A DNA stretch of 64,000 bases, from positions 541,965 to 605,964 of the forward strand of contig NW_002476358.1 of the NCBI RefSeq assembly GCF_000189635.1, read 5' to 3'. This stretch comes from Tetrahymena thermophila SB210. Its lineage: Eukaryota; Ciliophora; Oligohymenophorea; Hymenostomatida; Tetrahymenidae. Numbering within the stretch: the stretch's first letter is position 1; the number at the start of each line of letters is the position of its first letter. Positions 1 to 13,600 of this stretch are shown here, in pieces. The notes under the pieces are model-generated. The model was not told the origin of the DNA. It saw only the letters and a list, made by a program, of their open reading frames with translations, and ran no database searches. Both the position numbers and the translations under genes were made by a program.

Positions 1-594
1 TTATAAAAATATTATGCAGGAGAAAACGATTATGTAATCTACTCTTATCGAAGAACAAATCACAATAACCTAACTTAGACATTATATAAAGGAGGTATGA
101 GCAAGGCAATGTAAAAGTTGATTTATATAACAGAAGATAACTTCAGGAATGATACGTTACGCTATGGGATGCTAGAGTTATTCAATTTCGAAGGATATGA
201 ATCAGTTAATTATAGTTATATTTTTGGGTAGTCTGGTAAAATTTAAGGAAAAAAAGAATATAAAAACTTTACACTTTTTACTGTTGATGATCTTGAAATA
301 GAACTAGACATGGAAGAAATGGCATATGAATTATCTAAAATATCTCTTTCAGCTGGAGGAACTTGGTTTTCAGATTAATTAAGAGTGTATAAATTTACAG
401 TCACTCCATATAAATTATTTTAATTATCTATCATGAGAAAAGACCTAAGTAATCTTTATGGAGAGGAATTCTACAAAAATACAGAGTATTACTAAAATAG
501 CAAGTCATTTATATCAAAATATTATGATTAAAATAATTAAAACTCAAAAAAAATATTAAGAAATAAAATTATTTTAAAAAATTAAAATTCATGA
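1..594 (+). CDS. 3' part of an unrecognised protein (5' end outside window)
   Basis: The frame is open from base 1 to a TGA at 592-594, giving the last 197 residues of a larger protein. It runs through many TAA/TAG (Gln) codons with coherent protein-like composition, for example GMSKAMQKLIYITEDNFRND followed by a mixed acidic/aromatic stretch and GGTWFSDQLRVYKF. No transmembrane segment or known motif was seen, and the last 40 residues are Asn/Lys/Gln-rich. I do not recognise the family. No intron is needed in the visible part. Confidence 0.75.
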
Positions 595-1276
595 TAATCT
601 GCATCATTAGCCAATAAACTTTGAAAATAGTAATAATATTCAAACCCCTTAATAAAAAAAAAACATATAATAAAATTTTTAAAAATTTAATCAATTAATT
701 GACTTATCCATGTATCTATTTATTAATAAATGAAATATTCATTTATAAACCAATTTTATTTTCTTCAAAATCTTTTCTATATAATTTTACTGAGTTTTAA
801 TCAAATTGAATAATTTCAATATAATAAAAAAAAGGTTTTAGTCGTCACATTTAATACTGTAATTATTTAATCTATTAGTTAAATGGTATTTAATAAAAAT
901 TTTTGTCTAATTGTTAATAATCCAATAAATTTTAATGCCTACCCCTTGAGTAATTAAGGCTTTTTACGAAGTACTACACTAATTGTTTAAAATAGATTAT
1001 TTTTATTTTTTTAGTAATATTAGGTAAACAAAAATTTGTTAAATGTTTATTTATAAAGTCTATTTTTTAAACTATTACTAATCATTTCATGATTATTTTT
1101 TCATTGGTTAGAAATACAATACAATTTAATATTATTTAATAGAACGATAAGTATTTATTTACAAGACCATTCATCTATTTATAAATTTGTCTATCCATTT
1201 ATCTATTTATAGAATTTCTTATTTATAGTTATATTTATGATTAATTAGTAAAATTTTTAGTTGTTCTATAGATCAA
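595..1276. other. Intergenic spacer, convergent gene ends
   Basis: Very A+T-rich spacer between the rightward 5' gene and the leftward NEK kinase gene, both ending here. Frames are short and there is no RNA gene. Simple runs such as tatttataaa and tctatttat occur around 1185-1215. Confidence 0.6.
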
Positions 1277-4268
1277 TCATTTTTATATTTATGATGGGAT
1301 AGTCTACAAAACTTCTTCTAAAAATAATATTTAGTCGATTAAATGCCAAAAGCCAATATTTTCCTCTGATAAAATTTCTACTAGCTACTTTCTTAATTCA
1401 TCGGTCGAACATTTATTACTATTTACTTTGAGATAATCATAAGCTTTATCAAACATTACTATTCCTAAACTGGCTTCACATCTGTGTCTAAATAGTTTTA
1501 TTTTATCTTAAATTTTGAAATATTATGGGTTATTGTTTTGTTAAAACTCTTAAATAACTTCTCCTTCGTTTTCATCATAATTATCATCATCATCTAAATC
1601 CTCATCATCATAGTAATTATTATCATCTTCTTCACTTTATTGATCTTCTGGGATGATATGCCCTTCTTCTTAATCTTAATTTTGCATTTACTGACTGATT
1701 TGGTTCTTTTAAAGAGTTGCTTGCTTCCTAGATTAATTGAGGAAATTAGTGATTGTATTGATTTTAATCGTTTTTTCCTTAAGCTTTGTTTTCATTAATT
1801 CTAATTTTTCTTCTATTTTATTTGGGTCCTCTTCTACTTCATCATCTGATTCTTCATTTTCTTCTTCATGGATTACTGATTATAATGCCTAGAAGATATG
1901 AAAATATTAAATAAATAATATGGTGAGTTTTTATTTTTACATCATCATCATTTTCTTCATTATTTTCTCCTATGATTTCATTTATATCTATAATTTAATC
2001 CTCTTCTTCTTAAATTTTGTAAGGATACTATTATTAAGGTCTTTGCTACTGTTGTTGCTAAGTATATCTCTCATCTTAATAATTGTTATTTACTTAGCTG
2101 TTATTTTACATTGGAGGTGCATATCTCTCAGAGTTATAAATATTTGAATTTTAATCTATACTAGATTTATAATCGAAGCTTTCACGCTCATTAATATCTA
2201 TGGAGAAGTCGTCAACAGGGTTACCATTTTACTTTTTTGAATATTCAAATGACTAAAGACTACCTCTTTTGACAAATCCTTACATTTAGTTTTATTACTG
2301 CTGCTATTGCTTTTCCTCCTCATCATTCATAAAAACCATATTGTCTTTAGATGGCCTGTATTAGGCTTATTATAATTAAACAGCTTTTTACCTTGCTTAA
2401 ATATTTTCTTAAATAATTTATTTCCTCTATTATTCCATTTCTTCCTGTTCTTATTTCTTTTTTCTCTCCTACTCTTGTCTAATTTATTCTCTACGATCCA
2501 CATTTTTTTATTCATTATAACTTTACTCAGCACTCTGCCTAACTGAAGGGGTTACTTTGGTTGAGACTACATCAGATTCAGCACTTGTTGATGATCTAAA
2601 TAAAATATTTAAGGTAATTTTTAAATTATACATAAGAAAATAATAATTTTACGATGAATCTATCTATTATCTAACTCTCTTCACTTCATTTCTTATGGAA
2701 TTAACTGAAGATTTTGATTGATTTACAGATTACTGCTGTTAATTTTATAAAGGTTTACGCTATTTGACAGAGCTTTCCCTTTCCAAGGAATAGCTACGAT
2801 CCCTTTCTTTTTTGTCACGACGATCATTTTCTGTCTTTTTAATATTTTATCTGGAATCACTTTATTGACTTTACTGCTATGGCTGTTTGATATTTGTGCT
2901 AGAGCTTCTAACCATTTTTTTCTTTTCTAACCTTTTAATTTCCTATTCAATTCTATTTTTTTCATTAATCTATTTCTACAATTCCTTTTTAGCTTTTTGC
3001 TTTTGTTCAATCACTTTTCTATCAGTCCCTTGCTATCTTTAACCAACCCTCTATGGAGGTCTAAGCTACTCATCACTAATTGGTAAAGCTGGGCCATTTT
3101 TAGAAAGATTTTAATTAATAATTTAAAGAATACCAAGTTTTTAAGCTTAATCCCTTAGACTATCAAAATAGAGATCATCAACCTTTTAATTTACAAAAAT
3201 AATATGTATTCAATACAATTTTGGGCATAAGCAAATAAAATGCAAAAAGAGATGTGAATCAATCTAGTTTTACATCATTAATAATATTAGGATCTGTCAA
3301 GTTTCCACTTAATAGATCTGTGATGTAAGATATGATCCTACGTTTAACAAAGGACGTGTTTATAATATCTAAAATAGAAGGTCTACTTTTAGGATTAAGT
3401 TAAAGCATTTTGCCAATTAAATCTCTTAAAGACTTGGAATAAGTAGAATTTATAGGCGGGTATGTACCATTCATAATCTTGACTGCTAATCCATTTAAAC
3501 TTTAAGCATCAAATGCATGTCTTAGATTACACATTTCATAAAGCACACAACCAAATGCCCAAATATCACTTTTGTAACTATAAGGTTTGTACTTAAATAA
3601 CTCTGGAGACATATAATAAGGAGTACCTTTTTAAAAATAATAAATGAATTAAAAATAGCTAATCTTTTTTAAACAAGCAATAAAATTAATTTTTAGGTAT
3701 TTTTATAATTTAAATTCTACTCTTTTGTTTTAAATTTCAAAAGTATATAATATAGAAAAGTTTATCGCTCATTACCAATGCATGTATTTGCGAAGTCTCT
3801 AGTTGAATCAAGTACTTTTGCTATACCAAAATCACCTAGTCTTACTCTGCCGCTCTTTAAAAAAATATTTTGGGTTTTAAGATCTCTATGTAATATTTTC
3901 TTTTCATGCAAATAAAAAAGCGCTAATGCCATTTATGCTAACCAATCCTAAATCTAATCTTCGGGAAAATTTTTTCCTTTTTAATTTTTAATTCTATTAT
4001 GCATATCTCCTCCTTCACAATGAATCATAACAATATTTAAATACTGCTCTCTATCCATATAACTATCTTTATATGCTACAATGTTAGCATGTCTTAATTT
4101 TTACAACAAGCGTACTTCATTCTCTGTGTTCTCCCTATCTTTTTGACTCATATCTCTTGTTTTAATCTTTTTATTGACATACATTTTGTCTTCACGCTTA
4201 TGCTTCACTAAATAGACTTGACCGAATGCACCCGATCCAATCAATTTTACAGTCTCATAGACTTCCAT
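1277..4268 (-). CDS. NIMA-related (NEK) serine/threonine protein kinase
   Basis: Five exons: 4268-3776, 3626-3274, 3182-2653, 2595-1941, 1888-1277; 880 aa. The kinase domain fills about residues 4-265: Gly-rich loop GSGAFGQVY, Lys33, HRDLKTQN (H127-D129), DFG at 146-148, and [11 protein letters not shown] spanning intron 1. HRDLKTQN and the activation loop are typical of NEKs. A basic coiled coil and a Gln/Asn/acidic linker follow. The C-terminal tail ([17 protein letters not shown] onward) resembles the conserved tail of NEK1-type kinases. NEKs are expanded in ciliates, where several act in cilia assembly and length control; the exact member is not assignable here. The 57-nt intron at 2596-2652 is in frame, so retention cannot be excluded. 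Start is the first ATG before the kinase domain. The gene is divergent from the B-box gene at 4817. Confidence 0.93.
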
Positions 4269-4816
4269 TTTAAATCACTATTTGCTTTAAGTTTCCTAAT
4301 AATATAATTTTATAATAAATTCAATCTTCTATGTTGGTGTTAACTATCCTTATAAATTATTCAAAATCAGCAATTAATTATTTGTTGGATTAGTTTTTTT
4401 GGTTTGAATTTTAATAAAAAAAACAATTTATCAAAATATTAAATTTTGAAAAATAACAAAAGCAATGAATCCATAATTTTCTATTTAAGATGATAGTTAA
4501 TATTGTTTGTTTCTTTTTTACAACAAATATTATATTAAAATGAGATAAATGAATATTCTATATTTAAAATATTAATAATTCTATTACTTATAGACTTTTA
4601 GAAATAAAAATGCCGAAGTTAATATTTAAAAATTAAAAATAATATTTTTTCTATATTTATTGAACTCTATAGAAAAATTCTGACTTAAAATAATTTATAT
4701 CAAGTTGCCTTTATCCTTTTTAAATAAAAAATTTTATCAAAATAAATCAATTAATAAAAAATTTATTTGTTTTGATAATTGAAAAATATTAAATAACGAT
4801 TTTTAAATAAAAAAAA
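4269..4816. promoter_or_regulatory. Divergent promoter region, NEK kinase / B-box protein
   Basis: A 548-nt A+T-rich spacer between two start codons pointing away from each other, so it must hold both promoters or one shared promoter. No specific motif was recognised. Confidence 0.5.
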
Positions 4817-7053
4817 ATGTCATAAACTAAAAGTCTTAGTAGCTCCTAAAGTTTAAAAAAGAGTTAATAAAATATAAAATAGGAAAGATAAGATGAAAAG
4901 GCAGATAATGAAGAACAGTTTATTGAGTAGCAATAGTATTAAAATAATGATCAAGATGATGGTAGTTACAGTTCTTATAATTATATTCAGTAATAAGAAT
5001 AGAATGATTAAAATGGAAGTCAAAATTTAAGTTCCTCATAAAATTTAAGTTAGAAATCTTAAAATAAGTAATCTTCTAAGAAATTAAGCAATGCGTTTAA
5101 TACGGCAGGATATTATTAAAATGACTTAGATAATCAACAAGCTGATTAAAATGAAGACGATAGAGAATCTGTTTTTTCATAAAAATCTAAATAAAGTATT
5201 TCTAAAAGTGTTAATTAATAAGTCAATAATATTTAGGATAAATATGAAGAAATCGTATTGACATGTAACATACACAGACAATAGATTGTTAAAGTATGCT
5301 CAAAAAAAAATTGTAAAGAAAAGATGCTTTTTTGTTTAGAATGTATTGAAGAATTCGCTGAGCATGTCGTTAAACACAGACCATTCATGTCTATCAATGA
5401 TTTTCTAAAAGAATTATAAACTAATCCTCACACTTAAAGAAAAGAAAAGATTGAAATGCTATAAAATGAAAACCAGTCTCATGTATAGATGTTTTTGCAG
5501 GCAATTAATAAAGAGAAGAATCGAGTTGCACAAAAAGTTATTCCTGTTATTAAATCAGCTTTAGTAGGACTATGCGATCAGCTTTAAAGTAGAATATTTG
5601 ATGAAATTGATTAATTTTCAAAAACATATTAATATAACTCGTAATTTCTGAACTCTTACCTAGACCAAAATGGATTACTCTCTGAAATACTTGATTAAGG
5701 TATAATTTTTTATATTAATGATAAAAATATTAATTTTTTTCCTAATGAAATAATTTAATAGTCCCTTCTTATGCTAACCTTTATCAGAAATTTTAAGAAA
5801 ACAAAGGATTACAAGAAATTAGGTTCCATGATTATTTAGAAAAAGTTTATAGAAAAACCTTAAATAATAGCTCAGTTGAATAGACAAATTAAGCATTTGC
5901 TTATTTTGAAGAGGTATTTGAAGAATTTAGAAAATAAGGGAATAATACTCCAATATTCAACGGAGAAGCATTACTTTTAGAGAAGGTTGAATAAGTATTT
6001 AACGAATTTATTGACTAAAAAGATATAAGGTATTCTAGTGTGATATCTTAATACCCAATATGCAGTTCATGCTCAAAGGAGATTTAGAATGATAGTAACT
6101 TACAAAAAATGAAGTAAAAACTAATTGATCTATAAGATTAACTTAGTCAGTTAAGTAAACAAACTATAAACTAAAATAATTTGCAAAGTACTCCTTAAAG
6201 CACAAAAAAATAAGGATAACTTTCATAGTAAAGCTTCTAATCAAAATTATCATCTCAACAGTTAAATACAAAATCAGGTTAGTAGCTTTTAAACAGTAAA
6301 ACAGAAGAAATAAAATAATTATAGCAAGAAATAGATAAGATTTCTAAATAAAAGCCTGGAAGTTGCAAAGGATGTAGAAGATTATATTGCATCTCTTGCT
6401 AAAATCAATCATATTGTAAGGGTTGCAAGTTATATTTCACAAGCTAGTTAAAGACAAACAAATTTATTATAAAAGAAAATAAGGATTGGCCAATGCTTAT
6501 GCTTGATGATACTTAAAAGTAGGGTATATAATCAAATTTAGATATTCCAAAAATATAAAACGTAAAATTAGTATAAATATCTGCACTTTTATAGAAGCTT
6601 AACATAGGATTAGTCTTAGCCAATTAAGAGCTTTTTTCAGGAAAATATGAATGGGAAGTTGTAATTGAAAATAATGATTAGTGTCACAGTATTGGTTTTG
6701 GTTTATGTAAGCTTGATGAATTACAATCTGAAATAGAACTAGGAAAAAATTTGAAAGAATTTTCTGAGTCTACTGGACTCATTGTAGTAACATCGAATGG
6801 AAAAATTGCAGGAGGCTTAAAAGGAAGGGTTCAATCATTCTAAAAAGAGAAGTTGGCTATGAGCTTTAACTGTCTTCTAGATTTTGGAAAGAATAAATTT
6901 AGTATAAGTGGAAAAAATGTTTATTTAGAAAAAGATTTAGAAAATAATCAAGGTTATGTGCCTTGTTTCTACTCTGGTTGCTGTTTTAAAAGCTATAATA
7001 ATTTTACAATTAAATAAAAATATTAATATGATTAGTTGATAATTCAAAAATGA
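4817..7053 (+). CDS. B-box zinc finger protein with C-terminal SPRY-like domain
   Basis: Two exons, 4817-5699 and 5762-7053 (62-nt intron); 724 aa. Residues 1-145 are Gln/Ser/Asn-rich and low in complexity. A B-box-like zinc-binding module starts at C150-x2-H153 and continues through CSKKNC, CLEC and H-x3-H. A helical, probably coiled-coil stretch follows. A second Cys cluster begins at C395-x2-C398, and a dense Cys segment (CKGCRRLYCISCQ) starts at about C496. The last 150 residues read as a SPRY/B30.2-like fold, with KYEWEVVIEN, HSIGFGLC and FYSGCCFKSY. B-box plus coiled coil plus SPRY is the TRIM layout, but no RING is visible at the N-terminus, so ligase activity is not supported. The SPRY call is by pattern only. 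Confidence 0.8.
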
Positions 7054-7728
7054 ATTTTAATTAATTGATATGTTCGATTGATTATCTTTCAATATTAATT
7101 AATTTTTTAGCAATCTTTTTAAAATATTTATTCATTTTAATGTTTAAATTAATATGTTTATATTTTATTTCAAGCTAAGCTTGGAATTTTTATATATAAA
7201 GTTAGATTAATAAAAATTTTCAAGTTGCAACAATCTATTGATTATATTTACCCTATTTCAAATTAAGATTGGATTATTTATGCATTTATCTAATTAACGA
7301 AGATCTTACTTAGATTGATTACCTTTGAAATTTAATTATCTTTAGTTATTCTAAAAATATGATTATATAAGCTATTTATTTTTAATAATTTTAATGTTTC
7401 AATAAATCTTTCAAAAAATATGTTTTACTTGCTTATTTAATTAATTTCAAATAAAGATTCATTTATTTAAAATTAAATGAAATTTTGGTTTAATTAAATT
7501 AATTCATATTTTTTTGTTATGATTTTAGAAGTTTTATTAAAAGATAATAAATAAATTAATTGTTATTCAGTATTTAATTAATTCTTTGAGTAGATTTTTA
7601 CAAACATTTGAGAATAAATTTTGTATTATTAAATATTACATTATATAAGAAGTAATTTAATTATCAAGTTTAGTCTTTAATATTAGTGAAATTATGTCAT
7701 TTTATAAATTTTAGTTGTAATATTTTAT
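7054..7728. other. Intergenic spacer between convergent genes
   Basis: About 675 nt of A+T-rich sequence between the 3' ends of the B-box gene and the BT1 transporter gene. No coding or RNA signal seen. Confidence 0.6.
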
Positions 7729-9550
7729 TCAAATACCTGTGGCATCGATTTTCTTTTATTATTCTTAAATATGGAGCATTTCTTAATGCTAAAGTGGTTC
7801 GTTCTATTCTAAAGCTCCATAATTTTTATAGTCTGTAGAAGTGTTTGAATCATGATCAACAAGAGAAGACCTCTCACTTTTTACTTCTTCTTTGTCTGGA
7901 AGAGAGATATTATCAGGAATTTCAGAATTAGATTTGCTTGATAAATCGCTGTCACTTAACTTTTTACCTTTTTAATCTATCAAGCTTATACCTACAAGAG
8001 GAACTGCACTTGTTAAGTTAGCAATTAAAATAAGTATCCACAAATTATCAAAATTATCTTCAGTTATACCTAAAAGATAAATTAAAACTCCTCCTAATTA
8101 TGAAGAAACAAGACTTCCAAGATTTAGAGTGCTCATAATCATCGCATACATAGTTGCTTCTATGGTACGAGGACATAATCTGCAAGCTAAAACCAATAAA
8201 GGTAATATATTGAGTTCTCCAACAATTTATATGATGATAGAGTCTCCTAAACAAAATAATTTATCAGGTATTCCCATCTGAACATTTAAGCGAGTTACTA
8301 ATAATATTTATGAGAGTCCTAGTACAACACAAAATAAAGTAGAAACAATAAACTAAAGCGAGAATTCTACAGTTTTAAGATATTTGTTATATATAAATAT
8401 TGCTAAAAGAGTGCCTGCAGCATGGATAAATTTCAAAGAACCCATAAACTAAGGTTCAAATCCAAGTTAGTTAGTATAGAAAAAGAACATACTGCTTGAG
8501 CTAGTTGGAGTAGCAGCGAAGAGGAAAATAAAAATTAAAGGTTAGTAGATTTAGGGTTTTTTAAGGAATCTAAAAAATAGCTATATTTGACTAAGATTAC
8601 GATTCTGTTAGCTCTCCGTTAGGTCTTCAGTACTCTATTGATCAACCATATAAAAAGTACTGACAAATAGTAAAAAGGGAAAAATACCAGTAATTGCAAA
8701 TATGTAATACTTATCCATAACCTCTAATAGAAAGCCTCCTAAATAAGCAGTTGCAAGAGTCTATTTTAAGTTTAAGATATTATAAATTTTTGAAAAAGAT
8801 TAACTTAAATAGATAAAAAAATATTTTAAAATTAAAAAGGAGCTTTAAGTTTAATAGAAAAGAAACATATAAATATCTTTTAATTATAAGTAAAATAGTA
8901 ACTAGAGTGAATGAATGAATAAATAAATGAGTGGCTTGATTGATTGATTGAATTTAAAATAATTTCATACAAAAGTTTTAAAAAATAATTTATTGAAATT
9001 TTAAATAGCTTACACCAAAGCTTTTCACACCAAAAAACAGTGAAACATTTTAAGAAGCTTCAGCCTATTGCTCTTGATCATTCATGTTAAATTTTTTACT
9101 TTTGAGTTGAGAAATTTCAACTAACATAGCTTCACCAACAACATTGCAAAAAGCTGTGCAGAATTAAATATTAAACAAAATGACTAGACCAACTGCTTTT
9201 TCACGAACATAAAAGGCTAGAAGCATCCAATTCACAAAAGCTAAAAAAGAAAATATCATGATATAGCTCTTTCTTCTTTCACCGCATATTGGAATTGAAT
9301 CACTCATAATTCCATAAATAGGTTTGAAAACCCATGGAAGAGCAATTATTCCTACTACAAAAGAGACCTCTGCAGGTGACATATTATAATTATCTTTATA
9401 TAAGAAGTTAATAGGAACTTCTGAGAGAGCTAAAACACCTTAGGCTAAAGCGACTAGACATACGACGAGATATTTACCAACAAACTCATCATTATCAATA
9501 AACCATTTTGTTACAGAGGGTCCTAGCATGCTTCCCAGTCTTTTTGACAT
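7729..9550 (-). CDS. Folate-biopterin transporter (BT1/FBT family, MFS)
   Basis: Two exons, 9550-9014 and 8760-7729, split by a 253-nt intron; 522 aa. The N-terminus carries family landmarks: ALAQGVLALSEVPINFLYKD, then MSPAEVSFVVGIIALPWVFK and PIYGIMSDSIPICGERRKSY, matching the P-W-x-x-K-P-x-x-G-x-x-S-D signature of BT1 carriers. The intron falls in the SLFFGVKSFG / TLATAYLGG segment, another conserved BT1 stretch. About 12 membrane segments are apparent. The last 80 residues are a polar acidic cytoplasmic tail. BT1 proteins move folate or pteridines across membranes in plants, kinetoplastids and other protists; the substrate here is inferred from the family. The intron contains GAAT/GATT tetranucleotide runs. 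Confidence 0.92.
8907..8952. repeat. GAAT/GATT microsatellite inside the BT1 intron
   Basis: Imperfect tetranucleotide runs (gaatgaatgaat..., then gattgattgatt) lie in the middle of the 253-nt intron of the BT1 transporter gene and partly explain its length. Confidence 0.8.
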
Positions 9551-10629
9551 TGTTTATTGAAAATATAAAAACAATAAGTAAATTCTAAATTTTATAAATT
9601 GTTTTATTATTGAAATGAAAGATACTGAAATACTAAAACTAAAATTTTACTCCTTAAATATTATGTTTTGTCTAATCTTCTTTTTTGTTTATTTTCTAAA
9701 TTACAAGCGATTAGTCGATAATTAATTGTTTGTATGTTTAATCTTTAAAAACTGAATATTTGTAATTAAAATATACTTTTTAATTATATAACAAAGCAAA
9801 ATTTCTAAGTATTTATTTGATTAACTAAAACTGAATTCGCGAAGTTAAATAAATTAAAAACGGTATAGTAATCTGTGTATAAATATATTAAATTTTAATT
9901 TTCATTGATATTTTTTAAGATCTTCTTTTATCCAATAAAAAAAGTGTTTATTATTATTATTAAAATCTACATCTAAAATTTACAAAATTAAGATATGATA
10001 CTAATGTTTAGGACATCATAATTAATATCTCAATTACTTTTTTTCTAATATAAATTGATTCTTAAAATAAAATAAAATATCTTATTTTTTAATTTTTATT
10101 TTTGTTTTTAAAGACATTTTGTACTTAAAAACAACTTTCTAATAATATTCTAAATTTTAATACTACTTGAAAACATATAACATAAATTATAACACTCTAT
10201 TAATATTAGTTTTTTTTAGTATTTTTATGTAGTTTATATTAATTTCATTCAGTTTCTCAACTTTCTAAACTATTTTTAAAGAAATAATTTTTTCAATTCT
10301 CATCACCAACTGTTTAATAGTTAAAAATAAATATTTATTTTTGAATATTTTTAATTACTTATTTAAAAAAACCAAAAACATAAAGGTGAAAAAAAATTTA
10401 TTTATTAAATCTTACTCAATAAAAAACTCTTTAATCTTAGACATTTTTATGTAATTTTTTATCTTATTTGATTCATTCCAATTAAGTCAATAGAGTTATC
10501 CCTAGTAATTAAAAAGAATAATAATATTCATTTAAACAATCGAATTTGAAAATTTTTAATATAATTTTTTTTCTAAAAAGATTATTATTTAAGAAATATT
10601 ATTAAATTTTTAATTTTTTTTAAGTTATA
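9551..10629. other. Intergenic spacer, no gene seen
   Basis: About 1.1 kb of extremely A+T-rich DNA upstream of the BT1 gene and downstream of the kinase-LRR gene. Scattered ATGs, only short frames, no structured RNA signal. Confidence 0.6.
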
Positions 10630-13600
10630 TCAAGCTATGATTTTAAAGAAGAAAATTTGTTAAAATTACTTGACAGAAAGTGTTAAAGAAGTAATATACT
10701 GACACTTTTACAAGCTCGTAGCTATGATGTTACCCCCATTTGTTCCTATTGTACACATGCTATAAAAAATAATGTAAATATATATTTTTAGTAAAATAAG
10801 CTAAAAAATAACTAATTTCTTTTGTAAATTAATTAAAAAATATAAAAAATTAACTAAAAAATTATTTTTTAATTTATACTGAAAGAGAGCTATTCAAAAA
10901 TAATAAATTTTATCTAATATTATACTTAAGTGAAAGATTTAAAGACTAAATATTTTGACATTTTTCCAAGCTAGTCCCAATACAGGTGACTCCTTCTACT
11001 CCAATTTTGTTCCAACTATGAAAATAGTTTGTGTTTAAATAATTATAAATTAGAATAATAATAATATGTTAAAATCAAGAGTTATATTTTGAATTGAAAT
11101 ATCATAATAAATGATCAATTTATAAATAAAATAAAAAATGCTTTGTAATTGGAATATTTAAAATAAGGATAAGTAAACAATTAAAAAATATGAATAAATT
11201 AGTTTATTATAATTACTCAAGTTTAAGATTTAATGAAGAGATATTTTAGCATTGTTCTAAGCTAGTTCCAATAGCTTTAACCCCTCTTTCACCAATATTG
11301 TTGTTACTAAATAATAATTATTAAAAAAAAAATTGAAATAGTTAAAAATATATATTATAAAAATTTAGTAAAAAATATTTTGATATCTTCATAAATGCAA
11401 GTATTTGAATTTAGAAGTTTTTATTGAGTAAAAAAAAAATAAATTTACAATAAGTTAAGACTTAAAGATACAATATTTTGGCACTTTTATAAGCTATTTC
11501 CTAAATAGGTTGCTCCTAAATCATTTATTTTGATTCCACTTTTAAAATAAAGTTAAATTTTATTTTTTCAATTCATAACTAATTGAAATTTTAATATTTA
11601 AATTTATTTATTAAATCTATTATATATACATATATGCTAAAGAAAAATAAAAATTACCCTAAATTAAGATCTAAAAAACTAATGTTTTGCTATTATTCTA
11701 AGTGAGTCCCAAGAATTTTAACTCCCTCTGCACTAAAATTGTTATTCCTTTATATAAAATAATAATTTATTTATTTAACTATTGCTAAAAATTTAGTTGT
11801 TTAAATAAGAATTAAAACTGATATTTTAATGTAATAATTGAAAAATAATAATTAATTAATGATATACAATCAAATATAAAATATTTTAATATTTTACTCA
11901 AGATTTAAGCTCAAATTTGTAATGCTATAGAAATTTTAGAGGCTCTATCCAAAATAATTTATTCCATCTTCATGAATTCCATTATAACTTAGAAAAAATA
12001 TAATTTTATTTCTTAACAATAAAACCATAAATTATTAGGTTGGATAATTTTAAAAATTAGAAAAAAAAATAATTACGCTAAATCTAGATTTAAACTTGTA
12101 ATATTTCTGCAGTTCTGAAGACTTAAGCAAATATTTTTAAGCCCCTGATCACCAATATTATTAATTCTTGATATATATTATTAACAAGTTAAATAAATAA
12201 ATAGTCCAAAAAAGAATTTAAAATTTAAAATAATTTAGCATACATCGTGAAAAAAATTTTTAATTATTTTTAGCAATTTTAAATTTAATAAATAAATTTT
12301 ACTTAAGAATTAAGTTTAAAAGTGAAATATTATGGCATTCTTCTAAGCTAATTCCAATAGCCTTGGCACCCTCTTCATTGATTTAATTTGATCTTTATTA
12401 ATTAGAATATTTTGATTTATTTTTTATGTTAGATTAATAAATAGATTTGAGGAAGGAATAATTGAATATGACAAATGATTTTATTTTGTTCCAATTAAAC
12501 TTTTTTATAATATAATTTGATAAAATTAAATAGTTATTTAAATTAATAGAATAAAAAATGTTTGGATAACTAATCAATAAATTAAAAATATTTGAAATTA
12601 ACTATTAATAACATCATTTTAATTAATCAATTAATTTATTTAAAAGGTAGAACTTGCCAAAAATATGATGAATTATTTATTTATCTATTTATCGCTTAAT
12701 TAGTTGATAATAATTAAAATAAAATAAAAAATAAGAAATACCACAAATAATTTAATTTATCTATCTATCTTTTTTAACAATTTTAAGATAATTAAAATAA
12801 AAAAGCAAATGAATAAAAATTACTATAAATTTAAGATCAATGAAATTATATTGTGATTATTTGATATTATTTTAAGAGCTTTAGTAACATCACTTATTTT
12901 TACTGGATAAGAACAGCAGCAAAATATGTCATATTCATCAAAAACAGAGCTTTTTATTTAATTAAATATCAAAATTTAATATTAAAATAAATAATATATT
13001 TTACCGATATTTCAGCTCAACTTCTTAGCAATCATTTAAGATCTTTTTTTCTGTTATTTTTTGAAATTTACCAAAAGATTTTCTTTTTAATTCTTTGCTT
13101 ACTACCTAAAAACTATTAGGTTATGGATTCTTTTATATTTAATTATTATTTTATATTAATGACAATTGTTATTACTATTAACTATTATCTTAATAATTAT
13201 AAGATTCCTCAAAATTAGTTCTATTTAAATTTACAGATATTGGAATAATAACATTATTTTTATTTGTTGCTTTGCTAGTTTCATAAGGTATATTTTCGCC
13301 TTCGTTTTTGTTTAGTTTTAAATTTTTTAATGAACTCTCATTAACTGTAAACTTTTGCATATTTTATAAAAGTTCAAAAGGTTCTAATCTCTAGTCTTAG
13401 TTTGGATTAGCCATATTTATTAAAATATCGTTTATAAATGTATTATTTTAATAATTTTTCAGATCTGGGATAGCTTCAAATAAGCTCTTTTATTTAAGAT
13501 TCATTGACTCATTAACACTTAATTTTCTTTGAAGAAATACTTCTACTAGCAATTATCCAATAGAAAATACATCAGCCTTCTATAAATAAAAAATTATTTT

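Noticed and set aside
8455..8475. ggttcaaatcc-like sequence resembling a tRNA T-arm
   Set aside because: It lies inside the coding exon of the BT1 transporter, and no acceptor or anticodon stems surround it.
10660..12400. Regularly spaced similar blocks that look like a CRISPR-like or satellite array
   Set aside because: Each block translates on the minus strand to one leucine-rich repeat bounded by GT...AG introns, and the host is a eukaryote. It is an exon array.
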